From Acidimicrobiia bacterium (GTDB taxonomy: Bacteria; Actinomycetota; Acidimicrobiia; Spongiisociales; Spongiisociaceae): 51,138 bases of DNA. Each line of letters opens with the position of its first letter. The stretch's first letter is position 1. The DNA is taken from positions 1-51,138 of the forward strand of contig WTGW01000083.1 in NCBI GenBank assembly GCA_011523395.1. Reading direction: 5' to 3'. The notes beneath the pieces were generated by a model. It worked only from the letters and a program-made list of their open reading frames with translations. It did no database searches and was not told where the DNA came from. A program made the position numbers and the translations under genes. This document shows, piece by piece, positions 15,946 to 24,579 of this stretch.

Positions 15946-17190
15946 CTAGGCCCTGCGGTATCCGATCTCGGGTCCGGGACCCCAGCGGGTGCCCATGCCC
16001 TCGATGTCCCGCCCGACCTGGGTGTAACCGCCCTCGGACGAGAACGCCATCTGCCCTCGCACGAAGACCCGCCTGACATCCTTCATGTGGTCCAGCGAGT
16101 CCAGCGGATCACCGCCCACGGCCACCACGTCAGCCGTCTTACCGGCTTCGAGACTGCCCAACTCGTCCTCGAGACCGAGCAGCTTGATACCCCGGCGGGT
16201 GATCGAGTTCAGCGCGTCCAGATTGTCGGGGCAGACCCCGATCTCGACCATGAACTTGAGCTCCTCGGCGATGGCGTAGTGCGGCACCACCGGGCTTCCG
16301 GCGTCGGTGCCGAACACGATCGGGATGCCTGCCCGGGCCGCGGCCACGTTGCCGGCGAAGCGGCTCTTGTCGGCCATCTGGTCCTTGCGGCGCTCCACGT
16401 CAGACTCGGTCATGCCGAAGTCCCGACCGAACTTGACCTGCTGCACGAGCGGCGAGAAGGTGGTGACGATGGGAACGCCCTTCTCGACCATCTTGTCGAT
16501 GGTCTCCGGGGTCATCGACCCGCCGTGCTCCACGCAGTCCACTCCGGCGTCGACGACCCGGGAGATGGCCTCGTCGAAGGTGGCGTGGGCCGTGACCATC
16601 ATGCCGTTCTGGTGAGCCTCCTCGACCATGGCGCGAAGTTCGTCCATCGTGAACTGCACCTCTTCGTGGGAGCCCATGATCTTGATCCAGGTGGCGCCCG
16701 CCTTGAACTGCTCGCGGATGGCCTTGCGGACCCCGTAGATCCCGTCGGCTTCCCGGCAGCACCACCAGGTGTGTCCGCCGGTGGTGCAGATCGCCCGGCC
16801 GTTGGGGAACAGCCGTATCCAAGGCGCCCATCCGTTGTCGATGGCCGTCTTGGCGTCGATGTTGGCGTTGTTCATGCCCAGGTCGCGGATGGTGGTCACC
16901 CCGGCCGACAGGTGGCGATGGATGTTCATCACCGCCTTCATGGCGTTGACGGCCGGCGACTCGTTGGCCTGCATCTCGAGGTCGTGGGTGCCGTCCCAGC
17001 CCAGGTGAACATGGCAGTTCACCAGGCCGGGCAGCAGGTGCATGCCGGAGACGTCCACCACGTTGTCGCCGTTCGCGGCCGCGGCGGCGCCCACCGAGGT
17101 GATCTGCTCGCCTTCGATGACCAGGTCCTGTTGCGTGGAGGGCCCTCCGTCGAGGTTGACGACCACTCCGCCTTTGAGAATTGTGCGCAC
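15946..17190 (-). CDS. Amidohydrolase (imidazolonepropionase-like)
   Basis: A 414-aa metal-dependent hydrolase with the metal motifs LVNCHVHLGWDG (HxH), WIKIMGSHEE (Lys), VTAHATFDEA, CVEHGGSMT and FGTDAGSPVVPH (catalytic Asp). The TIM barrel is framed by the N- and C-terminal beta-sandwich halves (LPGLVN; AGKTADVVAVGGDPL). The start is a GTG after a GGAAAGGAAA tract. Relatives include Xaa-Pro dipeptidase-type and pesticide-cleaving amidohydrolases. An unusual cluster HTWWCCREADG around residue 130 is not part of the common motif set and may shape the pocket. It follows the TIM-barrel-like gene by 25 bp and belongs to the long minus-strand operon. Confidence 0.87.
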   Translation of the reverse strand: MRTILKGGVVVNLDGGPSTQQDLVIEGEQITSVGAAAAANGDNVVDVSGMHLLPGLVNCHVHLGWDGTHDLEMQANESPAVNAMKAVMNIHRHLSAGVTTIRDLGMNNANIDAKTAIDNGWAPWIRLFPNGRAICTTGGHTWWCCREADGIYGVRKAIREQFKAGATWIKIMGSHEEVQFTMDELRAMVEEAHQNGMMVTAHATFDEAISRVVDAGVDCVEHGGSMTPETIDKMVEKGVPIVTTFSPLVQQVKFGRDFGMTESDVERRKDQMADKSRFAGNVAAARAGIPIVFGTDAGSPVVPHYAIAEELKFMVEIGVCPDNLDALNSITRRGIKLLGLEDELGSLEAGKTADVVAVGGDPLDSLDHMKDVRRVFVRGQMAFSSEGGYTQVGRDIEGMGTRWGPGPEIGYRRA

Positions 17191-17215
17191 GGTTGGTTTC
17201 CTTTCCTGGGTCCGA

Positions 17216-18598
17216 TCAGATCTTTCCGAGCCGGCGCAGGGCGTTGCCCACCGCGGCCAGGTTGGTAAGTGTCAATTCCGAGTAGTTGCGGGAGATCATC
17301 ACGCCGCCCGCTCCCCCGTCGAACGAGGCTTCCACCATCGCTTCGCAGTCTGCGGGGGAGATGTCCCGGGCCACCGTCTCCACACCGAGGCCTATGCCGG
17401 GGTAGACGGCCACCTCGGGACCGACCGCATCCACGTAGCGGCGGGTGAACTCGGCCACGTAGTTGGAGCTGAAGCCGGCCGGAGGGAGGTCCTCGAAGGC
17501 CGCCTCGTCCAGGCCGAGGATCTTGTACAGGATCGGGGTCCACTCCGATGGACTGGCGTCGCCGAGGATGGTCTGGCACAGGTTGGTCACGAACTTGGCG
17601 AACCGCGCTCCGCCCGGGGCGTTGTAGAACACCGGCTTCAGCCAGTCTGCGTACAGCTTGTACTCGGCAGGATCGTGCGCGGCCCGGAGCAAGGGGTTGA
17701 AGGTGTTGATCATCTGCCAGATCCCCAACCCCACCTGGTAGTCGTCGCCGAAGTAGCGCACCGTCCCCGATATCTCCCGGTAGAGGTCCTTATGGCCGTC
17801 CCACCACAGCTTCTGCCACTGGGAGACCTCGGGATACTCGAAGAGGTAGCGGAGGAAGGTGATCAGCTTGCCGTCGGGCGGCTGGTACCCGCCCCGCACC
17901 GAGGCCAGGTAGTCGTAGATCCTCCGGTAGCCCTCGGCCGCCCGTCCGGCATCGATGTTCCGCCGGTGGCCTTCGGAGCGGCAGTGGACGCAGAAGCAGG
18001 TGGGGACCTCGTTGCTGACGATCATGGAGGAGAGCGGGTCCTCCCGCTCGATGCCCCACATGATGCCGTTCAGGTCGTACTCGTTGAGCCAGTTGTCGAT
18101 CACCCCGAACCACCAGTTCCGGTAATCCGGGTTGTAGAGGCAGGGGCGGCTGGCCCGCCGTCCCCATGCGTCCACCTCGATGACCTGGGCGAACCCCGGC
18201 TGCCAGAGCGGCTTGGGGTTCTTGTGGGAGGTCTCGCAGTAGTACGGGAACACCTCCATGCCGCGCTCCCGGGCGGCGGGGATCACGTCACCCAGGATGT
18301 CGAACCCCTCGTAGAGGGGGTCAGGCGCGGTGAAGTCCTTGATCGAGGTGCCGTGGTAGTACCTGGGATCGGGAGGGAAGAATGCGCCGCCCTGCAGGTG
18401 GTCGGGCTCCTGCCCGCCGTGGTCGGGGAAGTCGTTGCTGCCGGAGCGCCCCGCGTTTCCCCGGGCCCAGGAAAGGGCGGAGATGAAGATGGCGTTCACG
18501 CCGGCCTTCTCCGCGAAGATGTCGAGCGTCTCCTCGATGCCCTCGTCGATGAAGCTGATCCCACCCACCTGCATGCCGACGAAGGTCCGGTCGCTCAT
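17216..18598 (-). CDS. Unrecognised protein, probably glycosidase-like TIM barrel
   Basis: A 460-aa protein of unassigned function. The ATG at 18598 follows GGAGGTGTGAC and overlaps the upstream stop (ATGA); the track start is too early. There is no signal peptide, so it is cytosolic. Features that suggest a family-10-like glycosyl hydrolase barrel: an early FISALSWARG strand, ERGMEVFPYYCETSH, the strand-like NGIMWGIEREDPLSS with acidic residues, and a cysteine cluster TCFCVHCRSEG. Late segments (GGAGGVMISRNYSELTL) look like a final beta-alpha unit. Such barrels sometimes act on non-sugar substrates. Its position between a hydroxyacid dehydrogenase and two amidohydrolases argues for a catabolic enzyme of that pathway. 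Confidence 0.6.
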   Translation of the reverse strand: MSDRTFVGMQVGGISFIDEGIEETLDIFAEKAGVNAIFISALSWARGNAGRSGSNDFPDHGGQEPDHLQGGAFFPPDPRYYHGTSIKDFTAPDPLYEGFDILGDVIPAARERGMEVFPYYCETSHKNPKPLWQPGFAQVIEVDAWGRRASRPCLYNPDYRNWWFGVIDNWLNEYDLNGIMWGIEREDPLSSMIVSNEVPTCFCVHCRSEGHRRNIDAGRAAEGYRRIYDYLASVRGGYQPPDGKLITFLRYLFEYPEVSQWQKLWWDGHKDLYREISGTVRYFGDDYQVGLGIWQMINTFNPLLRAAHDPAEYKLYADWLKPVFYNAPGGARFAKFVTNLCQTILGDASPSEWTPILYKILGLDEAAFEDLPPAGFSSNYVAEFTRRYVDAVGPEVAVYPGIGLGVETVARDISPADCEAMVEASFDGGAGGVMISRNYSELTLTNLAAVGNALRRLGKI

Positions 18599-19572
18599 GT
18601 CACACCTCCGTTCCGGCGGCGGATGACCCTTCCGGCGGAGCCCAACTCCAGGGCCACGTTGTCGCCGGCGGGTGTTCCGGCGGTGTGGGGGGTCATCAAC
18701 AGGTTGGGCGTGTCGCGGAGAGGACTGTCGGGCAGGATCGGCTCCCACCAGAAGACATCCAGAGCTGCGCCGGCCAGATGGCCGCTGTTCAAGGCCTCCA
18801 TCAGGGCGTCCTCATCGACCAACCGGCCCCGAGCGGTGTTCACGAAGAACGACCCCTCGGGCATGAGGGCGAACTCGCGGGCACCCATCATCTTCTCGGT
18901 CTCGGCGGTGAACTTGTTATGTAGCGACACGCAGTGCGACTCGGCCAGCAGCTCGTCGAAGGGGAGGTAGCGGATGCCCAGCTCCTGCTCCTTCTCGGGT
19001 GAGAACCGGTTGCGCTTGTAGTAGACGACGTCCACCCCGAAGGCAACCAGGAGCTTGGCCGCGACCCGTCCGATCTGGCCGACCCCGACCAGACCCACCG
19101 TCTTGCCCAACACGGCCTCGAACAGATCCAGGCCCACCCAGTTGTAGGAGTAGTTGAGCTGGTCGGTGACGAACGGTTCCATCCCGTCCACGACCACCCC
19201 GTCCATGAGGCGCTGGTGGGCCGTAGGAAGCCGCTTGAAGAGCGCCAGGATGAGCATCACGGCGTGCTCCGCCACGCTGGTAGGCCCGGGAGACGTGACG
19301 GCCTCGGTCCAGGCTCCCATGGACTCGCAGACCTCTCCGGAGACGGCGGCGCCCCCCGACTCGATGATTACCACTCCCCTGAGCGATGACAGGGTGCTGA
19401 GACGGTCGTCCTCGACGCCCGCCTCCCGAAGCACCAGGTAGTCGGCTTGGCCGATGGTCCCGGCGCCGAGCGCGTCGGTGAGCACCGTGGCGCCGTCGGG
19501 GAGTGCCCTCCGGAGGGCCTCCACCTGGGCGGCCGTGAACTCCTCTACGACAGCTACCTTCGGGCCGCTCAT
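18595..19572 (-). CDS. D-2-hydroxyacid dehydrogenase family protein
   Basis: A 325-aa NAD(P)-dependent 2-hydroxyacid dehydrogenase (PGDH/glyoxylate reductase family). The Rossmann motif is GLVGVGQIGRVAAKLL; the second strand ends in YYKRNRF rather than an acidic residue, which hints at NADP(H). The catalytic triad residues can be placed: Arg in NTARGRLVDEDAL, Glu in AALDVFWWEP and His in LLMTPHTAG. The ATG at 19572 is chosen because it overlaps the aminotransferase stop (ATGA). It would interconvert a 2-oxo acid and a 2-hydroxy acid, logically downstream or upstream of the aminotransferase encoded before it. Confidence 0.88.
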   Translation of the reverse strand: MSGPKVAVVEEFTAAQVEALRRALPDGATVLTDALGAGTIGQADYLVLREAGVEDDRLSTLSSLRGVVIIESGGAAVSGEVCESMGAWTEAVTSPGPTSVAEHAVMLILALFKRLPTAHQRLMDGVVVDGMEPFVTDQLNYSYNWVGLDLFEAVLGKTVGLVGVGQIGRVAAKLLVAFGVDVVYYKRNRFSPEKEQELGIRYLPFDELLAESHCVSLHNKFTAETEKMMGAREFALMPEGSFFVNTARGRLVDEDALMEALNSGHLAGAALDVFWWEPILPDSPLRDTPNLLMTPHTAGTPAGDNVALELGSAGRVIRRRNGGVT

Positions 19573-20765
19573 CGGCCGCTCCGGCAGTCGTTCCACAGAC
19601 GCCCGAAGCGCTCGAGAGCCTCTGCCAGCTGATCCCTCGGCGCCAGGTAGGAGATCCGGATGTACTTGCGGGCTCCCTCGGCGAACACGTTGCCCGGTGA
19701 GAACAGGATCCCGTAGTCGACCGCCTTGTCGGCGAAGTCGACCGCGTCCAGCCCAGACCCGGAGATGTTGGCGAAGAAGTAGAAGCCGCCCTTGGGCTCG
19801 CCGTACGTGACGCCCAGCTCGTCGAAGGCTTCCCGCATCATCGCCCGGCGCAGGTGGTACTCCTCCATCATCTCGGCCATGAAGTCCTGCGGCCCTTCCA
19901 GCGCGGCGAGGGCGCCATGCTGGGAAGGCAGGGAGGTGGAGATGCTGAGCGAGTGGCGCGGCTCGGTGGCGGCCAGGATGTAGTCGGCCGGGCCCGCCAT
20001 GTAACCCACCCGGAAGCCGGTCATGCTGTAGGCCTTGGAGAACCCGTTGATGGTGATCGTCCGGTCCCACATGTCGGGCAGGGTGGCGAAGGAGATGTGT
20101 TCGAAGCCGTCGTACACCACCTTCTCGTAGAGCTCGTCGGAGATCACCACCAGGCCGGGATGGGCCCGCACCACGTCGGCGATCGCCGACAGTGTCTCGG
20201 CGGTGATCACCCCGGCGGTGGGATTGTTGGGGGTCACCAGCACCAGGAGCTTGGTGCGCTCGGTGATGGCCGCCTCGATGGCCTCGGGCTTGAGCTCGAA
20301 GTCCTCCTCCTCGACCGTATCGACATAGACGATGTGCCCGCCCGCCATGATGATGTTGGCCGGATAGGCCATGTAGTGGGGGGTGGCGAGGAGCACCTCG
20401 TCGCCGGGGTCGAGCAACGTCTGGAGGCTCACCGCCATCGACTCCTGCGCACCCGCCGTGACCAGTATCTCGGAAGCGGCGTCGTACTCGAGGTTGTTGT
20501 CCTCCTTGAACTTGCGGGCGATGGCCTCGCGTAGCTCGATCATCCCGCCCGGTGGTGTGTAACCGACATGCCCGGTGTCCAGACATCGCTTGGCGGCTTC
20601 GATTATGTGCGCAGGGGTCGGAATGTCCGGCTCCCCCCGCACCAGGCGGATTATGTCATCGCGGCCTTCCACCCTCCGCATGATCTGGAAGTAGGGCGAC
20701 TCGTGGCCACCCCGGATCCGCAGGGTGCGCTCCGCCAGCCTTTGTCTCAGTGTGCTCTGGCTCAT
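19569..20765 (-). CDS. Pyridoxal-phosphate aminotransferase, class I/II
   Basis: A 398-aa fold-type I aminotransferase. Recognisable elements: RGEPDIPTPAHI near the N-terminus, GYTPPGG, VTPNNPTAGVIT (substrate/cofactor Asn), ISDELYEKVVYDG (Asp-x-x-Tyr), the PLP-binding Lys in NGFSKAYSMTGFRVGY, and the C-terminal carboxylate-binding Arg in YIRISYLAP. Overall it resembles aspartate/aromatic-type enzymes. ATG start; the stop overlaps the dehydrogenase start, so both are made together. The pair implies amino acid to 2-oxo acid to 2-hydroxy acid traffic. The amino donor or acceptor is unknown. Confidence 0.9.
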   Translation of the reverse strand: MSQSTLRQRLAERTLRIRGGHESPYFQIMRRVEGRDDIIRLVRGEPDIPTPAHIIEAAKRCLDTGHVGYTPPGGMIELREAIARKFKEDNNLEYDAASEILVTAGAQESMAVSLQTLLDPGDEVLLATPHYMAYPANIIMAGGHIVYVDTVEEEDFELKPEAIEAAITERTKLLVLVTPNNPTAGVITAETLSAIADVVRAHPGLVVISDELYEKVVYDGFEHISFATLPDMWDRTITINGFSKAYSMTGFRVGYMAGPADYILAATEPRHSLSISTSLPSQHGALAALEGPQDFMAEMMEEYHLRRAMMREAFDELGVTYGEPKGGFYFFANISGSGLDAVDFADKAVDYGILFSPGNVFAEGARKYIRISYLAPRDQLAEALERFGRLWNDCRSGR

Positions 20766-20819
20766 AGGGACTCCATATCTGAGGCTATCGGTTAGTTCGG
20801 GAAAACGGGTGGGCGGTCC

Positions 20820-21752
20820 TCAGCCGCCCAACTCGGCGTAGCGGCGCATGCCTTCCTCGATCCCCATCGGGTTCCATCCCAACTCGGCACGGGCCTTGTC
20901 GCAGGAGATGGTGGTGGCCCGGTCGGGCGTGGCATCGACCAGCATGTCGGCGCTGGGATCCACCACCACGCCGAAAGAGGCCACCGCCGCGTCCAGCACG
21001 TCCTGGAACGGGATCGGGTCACCCGAGGAGAAGGCGAAGGCGCGGCTGTTCATGTCGCCGGAGAAGAAGCGATGGGCGCCCTCGGCCACGTCGTCCACGA
21101 AGACCCAGTCGCAGCGGTCTTCGGCCCCGATGACCCGCACCGGCACCCCGTCCAGGGCGGCGTCGGCCAGCTGCTTGGCCTGGGTGACGAACGGGCGGGT
21201 GTCGCGGAACTCCTCCGCAGGGCCGTACATGGACGTGGGGCGGATCGCACCGGCATCGAAGCCGAACATGTCGGCATACCGGAACAGCATGATCTCGGCG
21301 GCCAGCTTGGCCGACCCGTAGAGAGAGAAGCCCCCGTCCGCGTCCGCCTCGGTTAGCGTCTCCTCGTCGAACTGGTTATAGACACCCGCGGAGGAGATGA
21401 AGAGGAACTTGCCCATGTTCTGCTTACGGGCGAACTCGAACGCGTTGAGGGTGCCGATGAGGTTGACGTTCACCAGCTTGGAAGGGTCCTCCTTGGCCTC
21501 CTGGATGCTCGGCGTGAGGGCGGCGGCGTGGACGATGGCGTCCACTTCCCCGGTGACCTCGGTGGACCAGGCGGCCGGATCGGCCACATCCAGCACCACG
21601 TACTCGAGCCGGTCGCTCGGCGTGTCAGACCGGGGAACGAAATCGCCGGGCGGGAGGATGTCCGCCGCCACCACGTGCTCACCACCCAAGGCAAAAGCCC
21701 GGACCAGTGCCCGTCCGAAGAACCCGGCCGCGCCGGTGATCAATACTCTCAT
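20820..21752 (-). CDS. NAD-dependent epimerase/dehydratase (extended SDR)
   Basis: A 310-aa extended short-chain dehydrogenase. The Rossmann motif is ITGAAGFFGRAL, the catalytic Ser region is FISSAGVY and the Tyr-Lys pair is in LYGSAKLAAE. The ATG at 21752 begins right at the first beta strand; the track start adds 22 residues without homology. Relatives act on nucleotide sugars or, in catabolic clusters, on sugar acids such as uronates and denitrated hydroxyacids. It is the first gene of the probable minus-strand operon, 54 bp ahead of the aminotransferase. No membrane or secretion signal. Confidence 0.85.
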   Translation of the reverse strand: MRVLITGAAGFFGRALVRAFALGGEHVVAADILPPGDFVPRSDTPSDRLEYVVLDVADPAAWSTEVTGEVDAIVHAAALTPSIQEAKEDPSKLVNVNLIGTLNAFEFARKQNMGKFLFISSAGVYNQFDEETLTEADADGGFSLYGSAKLAAEIMLFRYADMFGFDAGAIRPTSMYGPAEEFRDTRPFVTQAKQLADAALDGVPVRVIGAEDRCDWVFVDDVAEGAHRFFSGDMNSRAFAFSSGDPIPFQDVLDAAVASFGVVVDPSADMLVDATPDRATTISCDKARAELGWNPMGIEEGMRRYAELGG

Positions 21753-21961
21753 CTCGACTTGCTGTTCCCTTCCCCCGCGCCCGCGCGCAGGCTCATCCAG
21801 TTGCTGTCGGTCTGCCACCGGGCTCGGGTGTCACTGCCAGTGAGCTCGGGCGGCCTGTCGATATTAGTGGTCACTGGTTGGACTCACCGCGGCGATCCGG
21901 GGATACGCCTCAAGGCATGTGGCGCCGGCGAGAGACGGCCTGCCAAGCCGGCCACCACGTA

Positions 21962-21995
21962 GGAAGCAGGCCGGACGATACGCCCGACCTGCTCC
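21962..21995 (-). terminator. Imperfect hairpin after the M24-fold gene
   Basis: GGA(A)GCAGGCCGG pairs with CCGACCTGCTCC with one bulge and one mismatch around a 9-nt loop, about 30 bp downstream of the stop at 22028. It probably ends the minus-strand M24 transcript and separates it from the epimerase operon. The rest of the 275-bp gap shows no gene. Confidence 0.5.
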
Positions 21996-22027
21996 GGCAC
22001 TCGATCTGCTACTAGCCGCACCCAGAT

Positions 22028-23194
22028 CTAGGCGTCGAGAACTATCCATTCATCGGTCTGATCGACCATCCGGGTACCCCCGTCGGGACCGACCAGAACG
22101 TTGTCGGCGATGCTGATGCCACCCAACCGGGCACCTGTCTCGGGGTCCGAGAAACCGCCGATGGCCGGGTGGAGGTTGATCATCATGTTCTCTTCCATGA
22201 TGCGGCGCTTGCCGGGCACCCACGGGGGCTCCAGCGAGTCGATGCCGATCCCGTGAGCGGTGTAGGAGTTGGAGTCCCTGGCGTCGTACCCGTACTTGTC
22301 GTAGACACGATCGCGGGCGTCGAGGACGGTGTCGGAGTCCTCGCCCGCCTTCATAGCCTGCACACACGCCTCGAAGCTCTCGACCCGCATCTCCCAGAAG
22401 GCCTTCTGCTCGTCATTGGGCGGCTTGAAGCTGTACACACGGCGGACTTCCACCCAGTAGCCGAGCGGCCCGCCCCACTCGAGGTCGATGACCATCACAT
22501 CGTCCTTCTCGATCACGCCCCGGGTACCCGGGCTGAAGCAACTGAAGGGCGCACGTCCCATGAGGGCGATTCCCTCCATGCAGCCCAGCTGGCGGGCCAG
22601 ACGGTGGGCCTCGGAGAGGACGTCCACCTCCTGGACGCCCGGACGGATCTCCGCCTCGAGCGCGTTGAAGACCCGGCGCATGATGTTACCGGTCTCGATG
22701 GTCGAGTCGATCTCCTCTTGGCTCTTGATGGCCCGCACGTCGTCGAAGAGGTCGGTGGCGTCCACCCAGTTGGCGTTGGGAAGGGCGCTCTTCATGCTGT
22801 TGTAATCGGCCACCGAGGTGATGTCGGCCAGACCGACGATCCCGATCGTGCCGGTGGCGAGACCATGGTCGGAGAGGACCGCGCCAATCTCGGTACCGGC
22901 GTCGTCGGGCTGGCGGTAGTCGTTCAGCCACATGCCCTGCATGGCGTAGCCGGTGCCCCACAGCGGATCGACCACGAAGGTGGCCTCGCCCTTCATCGGC
23001 AGAACCACGAAGCCGCGGCCGGCCCACTGGAAGATGTCGCTCACGTACTGGACCCGCCCCCGCACGAACTCGTCGCCCCTGCTACAGATGACGAACGCAT
23101 CCATGCCGGCGCCGGCCATGGCCTCCCGGAGCACTGCGTAGCGGCGCGCGCGCTCGGCATCCGAGGTGATGTGGGTTACGGGTACGTGGGTCAT
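22028..23194 (-). CDS. M24/creatinase-fold protein with altered metal site
   Basis: A 388-aa creatinase/aminopeptidase-fold protein, with an N-terminal domain and a C-terminal pita-bread domain. The metal ligands differ from active M24 peptidases: the usual second Asp is Glu (GYWVEVRRV), the His is kept (AHGIGIDS), the TIEP Glu is His (INLHPAI), and the final Glu is Ala (ISIADNVLV). It is thus unlikely to be a standard di-metal aminopeptidase; like creatinase it could hydrolyse a small C-N compound without metals, or bind one metal. Ribosome site AAGGAG lies 10 nt before the ATG. It is divergent from the DUF4143 ATPase, with repeated CTGACGG sites in between. Confidence 0.75.
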   Translation of the reverse strand: MTHVPVTHITSDAERARRYAVLREAMAGAGMDAFVICSRGDEFVRGRVQYVSDIFQWAGRGFVVLPMKGEATFVVDPLWGTGYAMQGMWLNDYRQPDDAGTEIGAVLSDHGLATGTIGIVGLADITSVADYNSMKSALPNANWVDATDLFDDVRAIKSQEEIDSTIETGNIMRRVFNALEAEIRPGVQEVDVLSEAHRLARQLGCMEGIALMGRAPFSCFSPGTRGVIEKDDVMVIDLEWGGPLGYWVEVRRVYSFKPPNDEQKAFWEMRVESFEACVQAMKAGEDSDTVLDARDRVYDKYGYDARDSNSYTAHGIGIDSLEPPWVPGKRRIMEENMMINLHPAIGGFSDPETGARLGGISIADNVLVGPDGGTRMVDQTDEWIVLDA

Positions 23195-23195
23195 G

Positions 23196-23233
23196 CTGAC
23201 GGGTCTCCTTAATCCTGACGGACTGACGGTCAG
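23196..23233. repeat. Three CTGACGG repeats in the M24-fold leader
   Basis: CTGACGG occurs at 23196, 23215 and 23223; the last copy is inside the palindrome CTGACGGTCAG. They lie in the short region between the M24-fold start codon and a weak minus-strand -10 candidate (TAGAGT at 23234-23239). They could be binding sites for a regulator of that gene. Confidence 0.45.
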
Positions 23234-23300
23234 ACTCTAGTTGGTGCTGAGACCCCCTCGCGTCGGCCCCACGCTCTGCCCATACGCGGAATTATTCTGT

Positions 23301-23327
23301 AATATCGTACGCGACGCGAACGATATT
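23301..23327. promoter_or_regulatory. 27-bp palindrome (operator) upstream of the DUF4143 ATPase
   Basis: AATATCGT and ACGATATT form a perfect 8-bp inverted repeat, and the centre between them is CGCG-A-CGCG, so 12 of 13 arm positions are symmetric. It is AT-rich at the ends in a GC-rich genome and lies 18 bp before the ATPase ATG, overlapping -10-like TAATAT/GATATT. It looks like a dimeric repressor site. Confidence 0.6.
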
Positions 23328-23344
23328 CCAGGAAGTACTGGACT

Positions 23345-24505
23345 ATGGGCCTGGTCAACCGACCTACTGACATACAGGAATTGCTCTCGGCTGTCGCCCG
23401 CGCCCCAGTTACCCTGTTGACGGGCCCGCGCCAGGCCGGAAAATCGACGTTGGCGCGCCAGGTCATCAAGTCCCCACCGTCAGCATTCTACGACCTGGAA
23501 GACCCCATCGACCGTGCGCGCCTCGCTGAGCCCAGGCTCGCCCTGCGTGATACCGGCAACACCATCGTGATCGACGAGGCTCAACGCATGCCGGACCTCT
23601 TTCCGATCCTTCGCGTCCTCGTGGACAAGAACCGGCGCCCCGGTCGGTTCTTAATTCTCGGCAGCGCTTCCCCCGACCTGGTCGGACTCGGATCGGAGTC
23701 CCTGGCGGGACGCATTACGTTCATGTCCATGTCAGGCTTCCGCCTCAGCGATGTCGGGGCCGAGAACATCGACGATCTCTGGCTGAGGGGTGGCCTGCCG
23801 CCCTCATACCTCGCCGACAACCAGGCCGACTCCAACCGCTGGCGAGACGACTACATCACCACCTTTCTGGAACGCGACCTGTCGAACCTCGGTTTCCGCC
23901 TTCCATCCACCATGATGCGCCGGTTCTGGACCATGCTGGCCCACTACCACGGGCAACGCTGGAATGCCGCCGAGATCGCCCAATCGATCGACGTGTCGGT
24001 CTCAGCGGTCCGGCGGTACATCGACGCACTCACCGACGCGCTGGTCGTGCGACAGCTGCCACCGTGGTTCGCCAACATCAAGAAGCGTCAGGTCAAGGCG
24101 CCCAAGGTCTACATCCGCGATTCGGGCCTGCTGCACCGCCTTCTCGGCATCGGCCGCATGCTCGACCTCGAGCGCCATCCCAAACTCGGCGCCGGCTGGG
24201 AGGGGATGGTGATCGAGCAGCTGCTCAACCGGTACCCGCATGGGTATCCGAGCTACTGGAGGACCTACGGGGGCGCCGAGTTGGACCTCCGCCTGGAGGC
24301 CGAGGGGAAGGTTCTCGGATTCGAGATCAAACGCACGGAGACGCCCTCCACCTCCAAGTCGATGCACATCGCTTCCGCGGATCTGAACCTCGATCATCTG
24401 GTGGTGGTCCATGCCGGCCGGCATCGCTTCCCGCTCGCTGAGCGGATCACGGCCATCGGCGCGGCAGAGTTGCTGACCGCGGAGGATCCGCTTCGGGACC
24501 TCTGA
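23345..24505 (+). CDS. AAA-type ATPase with DUF4143 (AAA_14 family)
   Basis: A 386-aa protein of the widespread AAA_14/DUF4143 group. Walker A is [12 protein letters not shown] near residue 30 and Walker B is [13 protein letters not shown] winged-helix-like middle region ([22 protein letters not shown]) is followed by a C-terminal nuclease-like fold with ELDL...GFEIK, resembling PD-(D/E)XK spacing. The biological role of this family is not settled; some members are mobile or defence associated. It stands alone on the plus strand behind a 27-bp palindrome and looks unrelated to the catabolic genes around it, which suggests separate acquisition. Confidence 0.85.
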   Translation: MGLVNRPTDIQELLSAVARAPVTLLTGPRQAGKSTLARQVIKSPPSAFYDLEDPIDRARLAEPRLALRDTGNTIVIDEAQRMPDLFPILRVLVDKNRRPGRFLILGSASPDLVGLGSESLAGRITFMSMSGFRLSDVGAENIDDLWLRGGLPPSYLADNQADSNRWRDDYITTFLERDLSNLGFRLPSTMMRRFWTMLAHYHGQRWNAAEIAQSIDVSVSAVRRYIDALTDALVVRQLPPWFANIKKRQVKAPKVYIRDSGLLHRLLGIGRMLDLERHPKLGAGWEGMVIEQLLNRYPHGYPSYWRTYGGAELDLRLEAEGKVLGFEIKRTETPSTSKSMHIASADLNLDHLVVVHAGRHRFPLAERITAIGAAELLTAEDPLRDL

Positions 24506-24579
24506 CCAACCGGGTAACGGGCTACCGGGCCTGCTCGGAATCACACGACCGACGCCACGATAGAAGACAGCCTCGGTAC

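Noticed and set aside
16087-17268. 393-aa plus-strand ORF
   Set aside because: Antisense to the amidohydrolase at 15946, which has the full set of metal motifs.
17042-18970. 642-aa plus-strand ORF
   Set aside because: It is a shadow spanning four minus-strand genes that have ATGA couplings and recognisable motifs; no ribosome site or domain was seen.
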